Positions 37,927 through 46,524 are shown, numbered from the stretch's first letter. The stretch is 64,000 nt of DNA from Lysobacter ciconiae (GCF_015209725.1 NZ_CP063656.1:2649001-2713000); one strand, 5' to 3'. Made by a program: numbers and translations. The notes: generated from the letters alone by a model not told the origin.

Positions 37927-39876
37927 TCAGTCGACCGGCTTGGTCACCGACTTGTCGCCCTTGGCCTCGGCGATGACGGCGTCCACCGAACCGGTGGTGA
38001 TCGGGTGGTAGCCGGGACGTGCCTGGGCGAGCACTTTCTCGGCCATTGCCAGGCCTTCCGGAGTCTTCACCAGCTCGGCGTAGGTCGGCATGATCAGCTT
38101 GCGGCGACCGACGCGCTCCAGGAACGCGGCAATCGCGTCATTGGCTTCCGGATAGCCGCTACGCACGGTCAGCGGGTACCAGCGCATCGCGATCTCGCCG
38201 TTAGGCGTGCCGGTGAACTTGTAGGCGGCGTCCAGCGCGGCCAGCTGCTCGTGGCTCAGCGTCTGCGGCATGCCTTCCAGGAAGTGCAGCCACTCCTGCG
38301 TGCTCCACTTGGCGGTGACGTCGCTGGCCGGCAGGGTGCCGTCGTCCAGCCAGGCCTTGCGCACGGTGTCGACCGCGTCGAACTGCGGCGACTTGGTCAC
38401 CGGCGCGGACCCGGGGATGCCCTGGCCGTAGATCCACTCGTCCAGCTCGGCCTCGGTGACCTTGCCGGGGTGCTTGGCCAGCAGGTTGTCCTTGGCGTAC
38501 TGGATGAAGGTCGTGGTCGGGATCGACTGGAATGCGAAGTGGTCGAAGTAGCCGCGCAGGAACGGGTCGAAGTCCTCGCGGCCGAAGCGGTGCTCCAGGA
38601 ACATCATGAACCAGGCGCCCTTGTCGTAGGCGACCTCGGTCAGGGTGTCGCCGGCCTTGACGTGGATGTCAGGACGGATCGCCAGCGCCTGCGCCTGCGG
38701 CTCCATGTCGCCGATGGTCTTGCGCAGCTCGTTCTGGGCGATCGCCGCTTCCATGTCGGCGAAGTCCTTGCCGTACAGCGACTCGATGATGCGGTTCTCG
38801 ACGTAGCTGGTGATGCCCTCGTTCATCCACTGGTCTTTCGGGCTGGAGAAGGTCACCAGGTTGCCGGCCCAGCTGTGCGCCAGTTCGTGCGCGATCAGCG
38901 AGACCAGCGACTTGTCGCCGACGATCACGGTCGGGGTGGCGAAGGTCAGGCGCGGGTTTTCCATGCCGCCGTAGGGGAAGGACGGCGGCAGCACGAGGAT
39001 GTCGTAGCGGCCCCAGCGGTACGGGCCGTACACGGCCTCGGTGGCCTCGATCATCTTCTCGGTGTCGGCGAACTCGGCGGTGGCCCTCTCGACCATGGCC
39101 GGCTCGGCCCACACGCCGCTGCGGTCGGAGATCGGCTTGAACTCCAGGTCGCCGGCGGCGATCGCCAGCAGGTAGGACGGAATCGCCTGCGGCATGGCGA
39201 AGGTGTAATCGCCGTCACGCTCGGCCTTGGGATCGTTGTCGGCGCTCATCAGCACCATCACGTCCTTGGGGCTGGTCACGTGCGCGGTGTAGGTGAAGCG
39301 CACGCGCGGCGTGTCCTGCAGCGGCACCCAGGAGCGCGCGTGGATCTGCTGCGACTGGCTGAACATGAAGGGCTGCTTGCCGCCCTCGGTCATCGCCGGG
39401 GTCAGCCACTGCAGGCCGGATGCGTCGGGCGAGGTGCGGTAGGTCACGCGGACGCGCTCGTTGCGGTCGGGCACCTGGATGGTCAGCTTGCTGCCCAGGC
39501 GCTTGTCGGCATCGGCCAGCTCGTACTTGAGGTCGGTCCACTTGTCGTCGCTGCGCTCACCGACCACCTTCTCGATGGTCAGGTCGCGGGTGTCGAGCAC
39601 CAGTTCGTTGGCGTCATCGGCAACCCAGTCCAGGTCGTACGTCGCGCTGCCGCTGATTTCCCTGGCGTCGAAATCGACGTTGAGGGCGAGCGCGAGGTCC
39701 TTGATGCGGACCTTGTCGGGCTCGGCGTAGGAAAGCGAGTCGTACTCGGCCGGTGCGGCGGTGGCCACATCGGCATCGGGTTTGGCGGCCGTATCCGCGG
39801 CCGGCGCGTTGTCGCGCGAGCAGCCGCCCAGTACCACGGCGGCGGCAAAAAACAGGGTCAGGATCGAGGAGCGCAT
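37927..39876 (-). CDS. M1-family aminopeptidase, lipoprotein (leukotriene-A4-hydrolase-like)
   Basis: A 649-residue zinc aminopeptidase. The signal ends in a lipobox (LGGC, C19) so the enzyme is envelope-bound. The substrate-binding motif PYGGMENPRLTF (301-312) and the zinc site H330-E-x-x-H334 with E353 (MNEGITSYVE) are intact; a C-terminal alpha-helical domain follows. This is the arrangement of LTA4-hydrolase/cold-active aminopeptidase proteins, which remove N-terminal residues from peptides in the periplasm. Confidence 0.94.
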   Translation of the reverse strand: MRSSILTLFFAAAVVLGGCSRDNAPAADTAAKPDADVATAAPAEYDSLSYAEPDKVRIKDLALALNVDFDAREISGSATYDLDWVADDANELVLDTRDLTIEKVVGERSDDKWTDLKYELADADKRLGSKLTIQVPDRNERVRVTYRTSPDASGLQWLTPAMTEGGKQPFMFSQSQQIHARSWVPLQDTPRVRFTYTAHVTSPKDVMVLMSADNDPKAERDGDYTFAMPQAIPSYLLAIAAGDLEFKPISDRSGVWAEPAMVERATAEFADTEKMIEATEAVYGPYRWGRYDILVLPPSFPYGGMENPRLTFATPTVIVGDKSLVSLIAHELAHSWAGNLVTFSSPKDQWMNEGITSYVENRIIESLYGKDFADMEAAIAQNELRKTIGDMEPQAQALAIRPDIHVKAGDTLTEVAYDKGAWFMMFLEHRFGREDFDPFLRGYFDHFAFQSIPTTTFIQYAKDNLLAKHPGKVTEAELDEWIYGQGIPGSAPVTKSPQFDAVDTVRKAWLDDGTLPASDVTAKWSTQEWLHFLEGMPQTLSHEQLAALDAAYKFTGTPNGEIAMRWYPLTVRSGYPEANDAIAAFLERVGRRKLIMPTYAELVKTPEGLAMAEKVLAQARPGYHPITTGSVDAVIAEAKGDKSVTKPVD

Positions 39877-39948
39877 GGGCAGGCCCGGGGTTGCAGGACA
39901 ATCCCCGAGTGTAGCCGCGCCCGCGCGGGGCGCGAAGTGACTTCCGTC

Positions 39949-40788
39949 CTACACCTTGTAGCCGGTGTGGATGGCGACGATGCCGGCGGACATGTTGCGG
40001 TAGCTGCAGCGGGCGAAACCCGCGCCCTCCATCATCGCTTTGAGCTCGTCCTGCGGCGGGTGCTTGCGGATGCTCTCGGCGAGGTACTGGTAGCTGTCGG
40101 CATCCCTGGCGAACAGCTGGCCCAGGCGCGGCAGGATCTTGAAGGAATGGAAGTCGTAGATCGGCTTGAACCACTCCGGCTTGACCTCGGAGAACTCCAG
40201 CACCCGTGCCTGGCCGCCGACCTTCAGCACGCGGTGCATCTCGGCCAGCGCCGCGTCCTTGTCGGTCACGTTGCGCAGGCCGAAGGCGATGGTGACCAGG
40301 TCGAAGCTGGCGTCCGGGAACGGCAGCTTCTCGGCATTCATCTGCACGTAGTCAAAGCCGGCGACCTTGCCCTTGTCGGTCATCCGGTCGCGGCCCACGC
40401 GCAGCATCGCGCCGTTGATGTCGCCCAGCACGATCGAGCCGGTATCGCCGACGCGATCCTTGAGCAGCAACGCGATATCGCCGGTGCCACCGGCCAGGTC
40501 CAGCACCCGGTCGCCGCGCTTGACCTGCGCGGTGGCGACGAAGAAGCGCTTCCAGATCCGGTGGATGCCCATCGACATCAGGTCGTTCATCAGGTCGTAG
40601 CTGCCGGCGACCGAGGAAAACACTTCCCCGACCAGCTTCTGCTTGTCCCCGGTGGGAACATCGCGGAAGCCGAAATGGGTCGTGCCGGCGGGATTGGCCT
40701 GCGGCGCCGGCGCCGCCGTGGACGCATCGTGCGCGCGCGCGGTGTCGGCGACGGAATCGGGGGCGCTGCTGGGGTTTGGATCGTTCAT
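39949..40788 (-). CDS. ubiE: Ubiquinone/menaquinone C-methyltransferase
   Basis: A 279-residue SAM-dependent methyltransferase that methylates the quinone ring in ubiquinone (and menaquinone) synthesis. SAM motif I is [13 protein letters not shown]; the UbiE signatures [17 protein letters not shown] and FGLRNVTDK are clear. An Ala/Pro/Ser-rich head of ~35 residues precedes the conserved part. The start at 40788 was chosen over the upstream open frame, which overlaps the divergent deaminase control region. Confidence 0.95.
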   Translation of the reverse strand: MNDPNPSSAPDSVADTARAHDASTAAPAPQANPAGTTHFGFRDVPTGDKQKLVGEVFSSVAGSYDLMNDLMSMGIHRIWKRFFVATAQVKRGDRVLDLAGGTGDIALLLKDRVGDTGSIVLGDINGAMLRVGRDRMTDKGKVAGFDYVQMNAEKLPFPDASFDLVTIAFGLRNVTDKDAALAEMHRVLKVGGQARVLEFSEVKPEWFKPIYDFHSFKILPRLGQLFARDADSYQYLAESIRKHPPQDELKAMMEGAGFARCSYRNMSAGIVAIHTGYKV

Positions 40789-40888
40789 GGGCCGATTATC
40801 GCACCGCCCCGCCGGCGTTGCGCTCACGCGCTCGACATCCCGCGTGGGCGCGGCGACGATCCCTCCATCCACCGCTACCGGCCGACCG

Positions 40889-41341
40889 ATGATCAGCACC
40901 CCCGACTATCCCGCCCTGCTCGCCACCGCCGTCGCCGAGGCCCGCCAGGGCCTGGCCGAAGGCGGCATCCCGATCGGCGCCGCGCTGTACCACGCCGACG
41001 GCCGCCTGCTGGGCTGCGGCCACAACCGGCGCGTGCAGGACGGCGACCCGTCCAGCCACGGCGAGACCGACGCCTTCCGCAAGGCCGGCCGCCAGCGCAA
41101 TTACCGCGACACCATCATGGTCACGACGCTCGCGCCCTGCTGGTACTGCAGCGGCCTGATCCGACAGTTCAATATCGGCACCGTCGTGGTGGGCGAGTCG
41201 GAAACATTCCGCGGCGGGATCGACTGGTTGCGGGAGAACGGCACAACCGTGATCGATCTGGCGGACAAGGATTGCATGGAGATGATGCATGGGTATATTG
41301 CGGCTAATCCCGAGGTCTGGGATGAGGATATTGGGGAGTGA
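40889..41341 (+). CDS. Yeast-type cytosine deaminase
   Basis: A 150-residue zinc deaminase. The zinc site is H57-G-E59 and PCWYC (C84, C87). Overall it parallels fungal Fcy1 from [11 protein letters not shown] to the end WDEDIGE, where the penultimate acidic D147 aligns with the residue that recognises cytosine in yeast. It is thus expected to convert cytosine to uracil for pyrimidine salvage, unlike the unrelated amidohydrolase CodA of E. coli. A guanine- or nucleoside-deaminase role cannot be excluded. It diverges from ubiE. Confidence 0.85.
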   Translation: MISTPDYPALLATAVAEARQGLAEGGIPIGAALYHADGRLLGCGHNRRVQDGDPSSHGETDAFRKAGRQRNYRDTIMVTTLAPCWYCSGLIRQFNIGTVVVGESETFRGGIDWLRENGTTVIDLADKDCMEMMHGYIAANPEVWDEDIGE

Positions 41342-41504
41342 GGGGCGTTTGTTACCCAAAACAGACGGAAGTTTGCCTGGGACGGATTGATTGGGGTGAG
41401 GCGGCTCCCGCACATTGCGTCGGGTAGTTGGAAATCGACAGAACGAATAGGCACCCGTTTGGCGCCTGACAGGTGTGAAACAGCTTTGGGAGTAGGTCGC
41501 GGAC

Positions 41505-41777
41505 ATGGATAAGACGCAAGCTGATGCGATGGCTCAGGTGATACTCGATCGTGAGCCACTTGCAAAAGAGGAATCTCGCCGTAAGCGAGCACGCGAAGCG
41601 GAGAAGGTTGCAAGCCAAAGACGGCAAGCTAAATTCGTCCTCGCAGGGTACGCGTTGGGTGCCGCCAGCGGCTACTTCATCTCCGGAAGCGTTGGGTCTT
41701 TTGGGCTATTGGGCGCGTTAGTTGGCATATTACTCAGCATCGTATTGAAGCGGTTCCATGAAAGCGCCGCTGTCTAG
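41505..41777 (+). CDS. Small unknown membrane protein, integron-cassette-like
   Basis: A 90-residue protein: a highly charged helical head (1-42) and a hydrophobic C-terminal hairpin (about 43-80) rich in Gly. No family is recognised. The GC content is clearly lower than in flanking core genes. Its stop codon TAG lies inside the first conserved box of an attC-like site (41772), which is typical of integron cassette genes. The ATG is preceded by GGGAGTAGG. No attC or attI boundary was found on its 5' side. Confidence 0.6.
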   Translation: MDKTQADAMAQVILDREPLAKEESRRKRAREAEKVASQRRQAKFVLAGYALGAASGYFISGSVGSFGLLGALVGILLSIVLKRFHESAAV

Positions 41778-41885
41778 CTCGCTCAGGCCTAGCTCACGAA
41801 GTCCCATTTCCAAACAGAATCATGGTTCGATTTCAATCAACACACGGCCAACTCGCTGCGGGCCGGCTTAACTATGGCGTTAGAT
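41772..41885 (+). other. Integron attC-like recombination site
   Basis: A 114-base segment bounded by GTCTAGC (R''-like, one base off RYYYAAC) and GTTAGAT (a perfect GTTRRRY R' core site). Inside, TCAGGCC near the left and GGCTTAA near the right pair with G-T wobbles, as the L''/L' boxes do. The 3' end GGCTTAACTATGGCGTTAGAT closely resembles attC ends of known cassettes. The upstream ORF stops in R'' and the downstream ORF starts in R'. No integrase gene is in the window. Confidence 0.65.
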
Positions 41886-42117
41886 GGACAACGTAACCAT
41901 ATTGCAAAAAGCGTCTGGAATACTGGGATGCTTACTCGGTCTAGGGCTGGCCTTTTCGCACGGCGGCCTTATTGGTGTCGGCATCATCGCTCTTTCGCTC
42001 GCTGTGTTTAATGGTCTCGCGCACGATGCCTGGAGGAGCTTTGACCCGAGCGGAGACGATGACTTTGGGGACGGATCAGACGGTGCTGACGGTGGTGGAG
42101 GAGATGGCGGTGACTAG
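41884..42117 (+). CDS. Small unknown membrane protein, second cassette-like gene
   Basis: A 77-residue protein with two short hydrophobic segments (about 9-28 and 30-46) and an acidic Asp/Gly tail. The ATG overlaps the attC core site (GTTAGATG), the usual position for a cassette gene, and there is no separate ribosome site. Lower GC than neighbours. The stop overlaps, tail to tail, with a possible leftward ORF. No function can be given. Confidence 0.55.
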   Translation: MDNVTILQKASGILGCLLGLGLAFSHGGLIGVGIIALSLAVFNGLAHDAWRSFDPSGDDDFGDGSDGADGGGGDGGD

Positions 42118-42386
42118 CGGTTGGACACTAAGAACTCGTTCAAGTTGAAACGGTAACTCTTTCCGCCCAGTGGACCGGCGCCACGGCGGATTCTGACCCC
42201 TAATACCTCAGCAGCGAGGCTTTTTTGCTCAAGGTCGGCGCCGGCTGCTCGGCGGATGGAGTTCATAGTTGCCCGCAATATCATGCCGCGGCTGCCTCTA
42301 GCTATCGAACGTAGACTTGCTCCCTCCCCACGCGGACATTTCCGATGATCAAACTGGTAGGCGGCGTCTAGGTCCAACCCATCCAC
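42114..42386 (-). CDS. Possible small DNA-binding protein (weak call)
   Basis: A 90-codon frame, or 50 codons from the ATG at 42266. The C-terminal part, with GVRIRRGAGPLGGKSYRF then LNEFL, looks like the wing of an excisionase/AlpA-type helix-turn-helix, but the match is short. It lies in the low-GC island and ends in the stop of the cassette gene on the other strand. It may be a remnant of a mobile element or no gene at all. Confidence 0.3.
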   Translation of the reverse strand: MDGLDLDAAYQFDHRKCPRGEGASLRSIARGSRGMILRATMNSIRRAAGADLEQKSLAAEVLGVRIRRGAGPLGGKSYRFNLNEFLVSNR

Positions 42387-42749
42387 CGGACGTCATGCCA
42401 TTGCGGCGCGGTCGAGCTGGAGCTCGACCTGCCCGACGGGATCGTCAATCCGCGGCGCTGCGATTGCTCCATCTGCCGGCGCAAGGGCGCAATCGTCGCC
42501 TCGGTCCCGTTGGACGGCCTGCGTGTTACGAAGGGCTCGGAGCAACTGACGCTCTACCAGTTCAACACCCATACGGCGAAGCACTACTTCTGCCGGATCT
42601 GCGGGATCTACACGCATCACCATCGTCGGTCCGATCCCATGCAGTACGGCTACAACGTCGGCTGCCTGGAGGGTATCAACCCGTTTGACCTGCCCGACGT
42701 CGTCACCGAAGACGGCGTCCACCACCCTGCGGATGGGCGCGATCAATGA
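42345..42749 (+). pseudogene. GFA-family (glutathione-dependent formaldehyde-activating-like) gene, 5' end broken
   Basis: From 42372 to 42749 the frame encodes a GFA-fold zinc protein with the full cysteine set: TSCHCGAVELEL at the start, CDCSICRRKG, and FCRICGIYTHH. No ATG, GTG or TTG opens it before the first cysteines. An ATG in the same frame at 42345 is followed eight codons later by TAG (42369). So either an amber mutation split the gene or the true 5' end was replaced when the low-GC island arrived; the junction lies right at the island edge. The next usable start (TTG at 42510) would lose half the zinc ligands. Confidence 0.6.
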
Positions 42750-42753
42750 AAGC

Positions 42754-43911
42754 CTATTGCGGTGATTCAGCGGTGGCGTAGCGCTGCGATGGGTCGCCCT
42801 CGGGCGCCACGGCATTGCGGTTGCGGCCCGCGCGCTTCGCTTCGTACAGCGCGCGGTCTGCGCGCTCGAGCAGGTCGTCGGCGGTCTCTTCACGGCGGTG
42901 TTGGGCGACGCCGGCGGAGAAGGTGATGCACCGGCTGTCGGTCCCGCAGTTCGCCACCGCCCTTCGCATCCGTTCCAGCAGGCGGCAGATGCCGTCGACG
43001 TTGCCGCACGCCAGCACCACGAATTCCTCGCCGCCCCAGCGGCCGATCGCGTCGGTGGTGCGCAGCATCGCCGTCGCGCGGCGGGCGAATTCCCTGAGTA
43101 CCTCGTCGCCACCGGCGTGTCCGAGCTCGTCATTGATGGCCTTGAAGTGGTCGATGTCGATCAGCGCCACGCAAAACGGCGCGAACTCGCGCGAGGACAG
43201 CGCGGCGCTCCGCTCCAGCAGCGTTCGCATGGAACGCCGGTTTGCGATGCCGGTGAGTTCATCGCTCACCGCCAGCCGCTCGACCTGCGAGAGTGCCTGC
43301 ATGAGCGCTTCGCGCTGGCGGTGGAGCTTGCGCCGGACACTGGACAGGCGCGCCACGATGAACCCCAGCGGCGGCAGCACCACCAGCAGCATCAGCACAT
43401 TATTGATGTCGACCATGAGCGGCGTCATCGCGCCGTGCTGCGGGATCCATTGCGGGAACCACGCACGCAGTGTCACGGCCGCGACCAGCGCGAACAGGTT
43501 CAGGACCGTCAGGAACGCGATCTGTCGCCACTGCAGGGTGAATGCGCCGAATACGATGGTCACGACCATCGGCAACAGGGCCGCGGTGCGCATCGGGCCG
43601 ATGAGCAGGTAGCCCCAGTTGGCACAGAGCACGCCGATCGACAGTTGCCAGATGGTCAGCGACGGGTCCTGGAACCGCTCGGTCCAGCCGCTGCGAAGGG
43701 CGACATAGCCGGCCAGAAGTCCGGCGAAGACGAAGCCCAGCCAGAGCAGGGCGGCGGTCTTGCTCATCCATCCCTGCAGCACGCCGGCGATCAGCCAGAT
43801 CGCCGCGCCCATGTAGATGTAGCCCGCGATCAGCCATTGCATCAGTCGTTCCCTGCGCCGCGGGTGGGCGCTGCCCACCAGGTCCACCATCCGGGAAAGT
43901 AGCGATTGCAT
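42754..43911 (-). CDS. Membrane-bound diguanylate cyclase
   Basis: A 385-residue protein: six hydrophobic segments in residues 25-190 forming an unnamed membrane sensor, a short coiled linker (~190-215) and a GGDEF domain. The active site GGEEF is at 293-297, and an RxxD inhibitory site (RTTD, 284-287) lies five residues before it, so it should make cyclic di-GMP and be feedback-inhibited. It is divergent from a hemerythrin-like gene, with 189 bases between. Confidence 0.93.
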   Translation of the reverse strand: MQSLLSRMVDLVGSAHPRRRERLMQWLIAGYIYMGAAIWLIAGVLQGWMSKTAALLWLGFVFAGLLAGYVALRSGWTERFQDPSLTIWQLSIGVLCANWGYLLIGPMRTAALLPMVVTIVFGAFTLQWRQIAFLTVLNLFALVAAVTLRAWFPQWIPQHGAMTPLMVDINNVLMLLVVLPPLGFIVARLSSVRRKLHRQREALMQALSQVERLAVSDELTGIANRRSMRTLLERSAALSSREFAPFCVALIDIDHFKAINDELGHAGGDEVLREFARRATAMLRTTDAIGRWGGEEFVVLACGNVDGICRLLERMRRAVANCGTDSRCITFSAGVAQHRREETADDLLERADRALYEAKRAGRNRNAVAPEGDPSQRYATAESPQ

Positions 43912-44047
43912 TGTTCTGGCGCTCCAGCACGGCTACCGGGAGGGTTGACCTATTGGACCTATCGGCCGGCCCGGCAGAACCTGAAGGGCGTTCGCGAAAT
44001 TTGTGTGTTCCACATTCACAGCCCGTGAAGTGCGGCCAGGCCTCAAC

Positions 44048-44076
44048 TTGCCTGCACCGGGGCGACGGGCTACAAC
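44048..44076 (+). promoter_or_regulatory. Probable sigma-70 promoter for the hemerythrin-like gene
   Basis: TTGCCT (44048-44053) and TACAAC (44071-44076) are 17 bases apart and would start transcription near 44083, eighteen bases before the ATG at 44101, with GGGGAGG as a strong ribosome site between. Confidence 0.5.
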
Positions 44077-44100
44077 TCCCTGTTCACAGGGGAGGTCACA

Positions 44101-44607
44101 ATGGGTTTCTTGAAACGGCTTTTCGGCACGCAGGCGCCTGAACCCGCGGCGCCGGTGTTGCCTGAGCCAGGCAACGCCGCACGCACCATCCGCTACGACG
44201 AGACCCTCGTCGACAGCCTCAAGCACGACCACGAAGAGCTCGTCGCGATGTACACGCGCATGGGCGAGGACGCGGCTGCGGGCCGCTTCGATGGGCTCGA
44301 CGCGGCGCTGCAGGAGTTCAAGGTGCGCCTGGAATCGCACCTGCTGACGGAGAACGTGCGCTTCTACGTCTATCTGGAACAGATGCTGGCCGACGACGCC
44401 GAGAACACGGCGCTGATCCGTGGTTTCCGGCGCGAGATGAACTCCATCGCGCGCGGCGTGGTCGACTTCGTCGCCCGGTACCGCAAGGAGCCGGTGAACG
44501 CGGCGAACCAGGCGGAATTCCTGGCCGCCCATGGCGAAGTCGGGCGGCTGCTGACCCAGCGCATCGCGCGCGAGGAGTCGGAGCTGTACGTCCTGTATCA
44601 CCTATGA
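44101..44607 (+). CDS. Hemerythrin-like protein
   Basis: A 168-residue helical-bundle protein. After a flexible Pro/Ala linker (10-30), helices carry LKHDHEELVAMY, FKVRLESHLLTENVRFY and EFLAAHGEVGRLL, giving His/Glu residues in the order expected for a di-iron hemerythrin site, though the pattern is not the full canonical one (for example, a classic HxxxE appears only in part). Related stand-alone proteins bind oxygen or act as regulators. A strong ribosome site (AGGGGAGG) precedes the ATG. Confidence 0.7.
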   Translation: MGFLKRLFGTQAPEPAAPVLPEPGNAARTIRYDETLVDSLKHDHEELVAMYTRMGEDAAAGRFDGLDAALQEFKVRLESHLLTENVRFYVYLEQMLADDAENTALIRGFRREMNSIARGVVDFVARYRKEPVNAANQAEFLAAHGEVGRLLTQRIAREESELYVLYHL

Positions 44608-44629
44608 GGTGCGCAGCGCGTTTTAAGAG

Positions 44630-45310
44630 ATGATGTCGGCCTCTTCCCCTGCACTCCCGGCGGCACAGGTGCCCAAACCGATTCCGACCACCAGCGACGG
44701 CCCCGGCCGCAGACCGGCGATCAGCCGTGAAGACCTGATCGAGGCCGCGCTGGCGATTCTGGGCCCGAACCGCAGCGTCTCTACGCTCGGCCTGCGCGAG
44801 GTGGCGCGCGAGGCGAAGATCGCGCCCAACAGTTTCTACCGGCATTTCCGCGACATCGACGAGCTGGCCGTGGTGCTGATCGAGCGCGCCGGCACGTCCT
44901 TGCGCGCCATCATCGGGCGGGCGCGCAATCGCGCCGACCCCAACGGCGGCGTGGTGCGCAGTTCGGTGGAGGCGTTCTTCGATCAGCTGCGCGCCGACGA
45001 CAAGCTGCTGCACCTGCTGCTGCGCGAAGGCCTGGTGGGCTCGGATGCGTACAAGGAGGCAGTCGACCGGCAGTTGCGCTTCTTCGAGGAAGAGCTGCGG
45101 GTGGACCTGATCCGGCTCTCCAAGCTCAACCGGGTGCCGATGCACGAGCCGGCGCTGGTGGCCCGCGCGATCACGCGGCTGGTGTTTGCCGTCGGTGGCA
45201 GCGCGATGGACCTGCCGCCGGAGCGCTACCCGCAGCAGATCGACGAGCTCACCACGATGGTGCGGATGATCGTCAACGGCGCCCAGGCGACGAATCTGGC
45301 GACCGGCTGA
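44630..45310 (+). CDS. fabR: TetR-family repressor, FabR-like
   Basis: A 226-residue TetR regulator. The HTH region REVAREAKIAPNSFYRHF (about 57-74) and the following body match FabR, the repressor of unsaturated fatty acid synthesis (fabA/fabB) that senses acyl thioesters. A Pro/Ala-rich head of ~25 residues precedes the usual start. Two ATG codons in tandem (44630, 44633) are possible starts. The gene is convergent with the next, three bases apart. Confidence 0.82.
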   Translation: MMSASSPALPAAQVPKPIPTTSDGPGRRPAISREDLIEAALAILGPNRSVSTLGLREVAREAKIAPNSFYRHFRDIDELAVVLIERAGTSLRAIIGRARNRADPNGGVVRSSVEAFFDQLRADDKLLHLLLREGLVGSDAYKEAVDRQLRFFEEELRVDLIRLSKLNRVPMHEPALVARAITRLVFAVGGSAMDLPPERYPQQIDELTTMVRMIVNGAQATNLATG

Positions 45311-45313
45311 CGA

Positions 45314-45856
45314 TCAGCGCAACAGCTCCGCCCGCTCGCGGCGCAGGCTGCGGATCCTGCGCAGCATCTGCCAGGTGCGCGCAGCCAGATACGGCAGATA
45401 CAGCACGGCTGACATGACGGTGCCGCCCTGCACCTTCTCAAGTTGGATGCTTGGAATCAGCACCCACGCACAGGCGACCATCACCAGCGCGATGGGCACT
45501 CCGGCCCAGTGCGTTGCCAGGATGAAGCGGGCGCGGCCAATCTCGGCGTCGATCAACCCCACCAGTCCGCGCTCGGGCGAGCCGAACAGGCGATAGCACC
45601 GACGCAGCAGCAGGTAGATCCCCTGGCAAGCCACCAACAGCACGCCGGCGACCACCAGCCAGCGCCGCATGCCGGGATCGTCCACCCACGCCCACCCGAT
45701 CATCGCCAGGGCAAGCACGAACGCGCCCAGCTCGCCAATCAGTCCAAGGTGCGTGCGGCGCGCATGGCGACGCAGCCGCTGCTGCAGGACTGCCGGATCG
45801 CCCACGCTCATCGAGTCCCATTGCGCGGCGAGCGCGTCCCATTCCTGATTGCTCAT
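45314..45856 (-). CDS. Small membrane protein coupled to an ECF sigma factor
   Basis: A 180-residue protein with a soluble head (1-38), then two hydrophobic hairpins (about 39-85 and 118-160) and a basic tail. It overlaps the sigma factor stop by ATGA, the usual place of an anti-sigma factor, but lacks the recognisable zinc anti-sigma motif (HxxxCxxC). It may be an unconventional partner of the sigma factor. Similar proteins of unknown role accompany ECF factors in xanthomonads. Confidence 0.7.
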   Translation of the reverse strand: MSNQEWDALAAQWDSMSVGDPAVLQQRLRRHARRTHLGLIGELGAFVLALAMIGWAWVDDPGMRRWLVVAGVLLVACQGIYLLLRRCYRLFGSPERGLVGLIDAEIGRARFILATHWAGVPIALVMVACAWVLIPSIQLEKVQGGTVMSAVLYLPYLAARTWQMLRRIRSLRRERAELLR

Positions 45857-46401
45857 TTCGCGGGCTCCAGAAGCGTGCGCAGATGCTGTCGCGCCCGCGA
45901 CAGGCGTTGATCGACGGTGTTGCCGGGCATGCCGAGGATCTCGGCGATCTCGCGATTGGCGAAGCCCTCCAGCACCAGCAGCACGCACTCGCGCTGGCCG
46001 ACGGGCAGGCCGCGCACTGCCTGCAGCAAGCGCTGCCGGCGCTGCGATTGGCCGGCGTGCTCGTCGGGACGCGGGTCGTGGCTCTCAAAGCTGTCGTCGA
46101 TGGCGTCACCGTCGAAGCGGTTGGAGCGCTTGCGCACGTGATCCAGCGCAGCGAACTGCGCGGTACGCGCGACGAAGGCCTTCAGCGGGCCGTCGCCGCG
46201 GAAGGCGGGAAGCGCCTTCCAGACCGCCACGGACATTTCCTGGGCAAGGTCGTCGCGCGCCGCGTTGGTGCGTGTGTAACCCGAGGCGATGCGGAACAGC
46301 ATCGCGCCGTGCTCGCGCAGCACCGCATCGATATCGGTCACCGGCTGGGCGCGACTCATTCTGTCGCGCCCTGCCCGTGCACTGCTGTTTGCGAGCTCCA
46401 T
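45853..46401 (-). CDS. ECF-type RNA polymerase sigma factor
   Basis: A 182-residue group IV sigma factor with region 2 (about 30-98, DDLAQEMSVAVWKALPAF and the helix that melts DNA) and region 4 (about 125-178, with the helix-turn-helix around FANREIAEILGMPGNTVDQR). It lacks regions 1 and 3. It probably switches on an envelope or stress regulon together with its membrane partner. A second ATG at residue 15 (46359) is an alternative start and gives the more usual N-terminus. Confidence 0.88.
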   Translation of the reverse strand: MELANSSARAGRDRMSRAQPVTDIDAVLREHGAMLFRIASGYTRTNAARDDLAQEMSVAVWKALPAFRGDGPLKAFVARTAQFAALDHVRKRSNRFDGDAIDDSFESHDPRPDEHAGQSQRRQRLLQAVRGLPVGQRECVLLVLEGFANREIAEILGMPGNTVDQRLSRARQHLRTLLEPAK

Positions 46402-46524
46402 GCGCGCCTCGTTTGCATCCCCATAGCCTTGTTAGACGTGGCGGTCGCGGAAAACCTGACACATGCGCCGCGCGAGCGCTCGTGCGATCGCGTCATCAAC
46501 CCCAAAGATGGGGGACGTCCCAAG

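Noticed and set aside
37849..41307. Rightward open frame of 1,152 codons
   Set aside because: It lies antisense to the M1 peptidase and ubiE, and its composition is typical of GC-rich shadow frames.
41342..41504. attI or attC boundary upstream of the first cassette
   Set aside because: No sequence matching the GTTRRRY core was found in this stretch.
42112..42400. A second attC site after the second cassette
   Set aside because: GACTAGC and TCGTTCAAG look promising on the left, but no GTTRRRY core or pairing right half could be found before the GFA frame.
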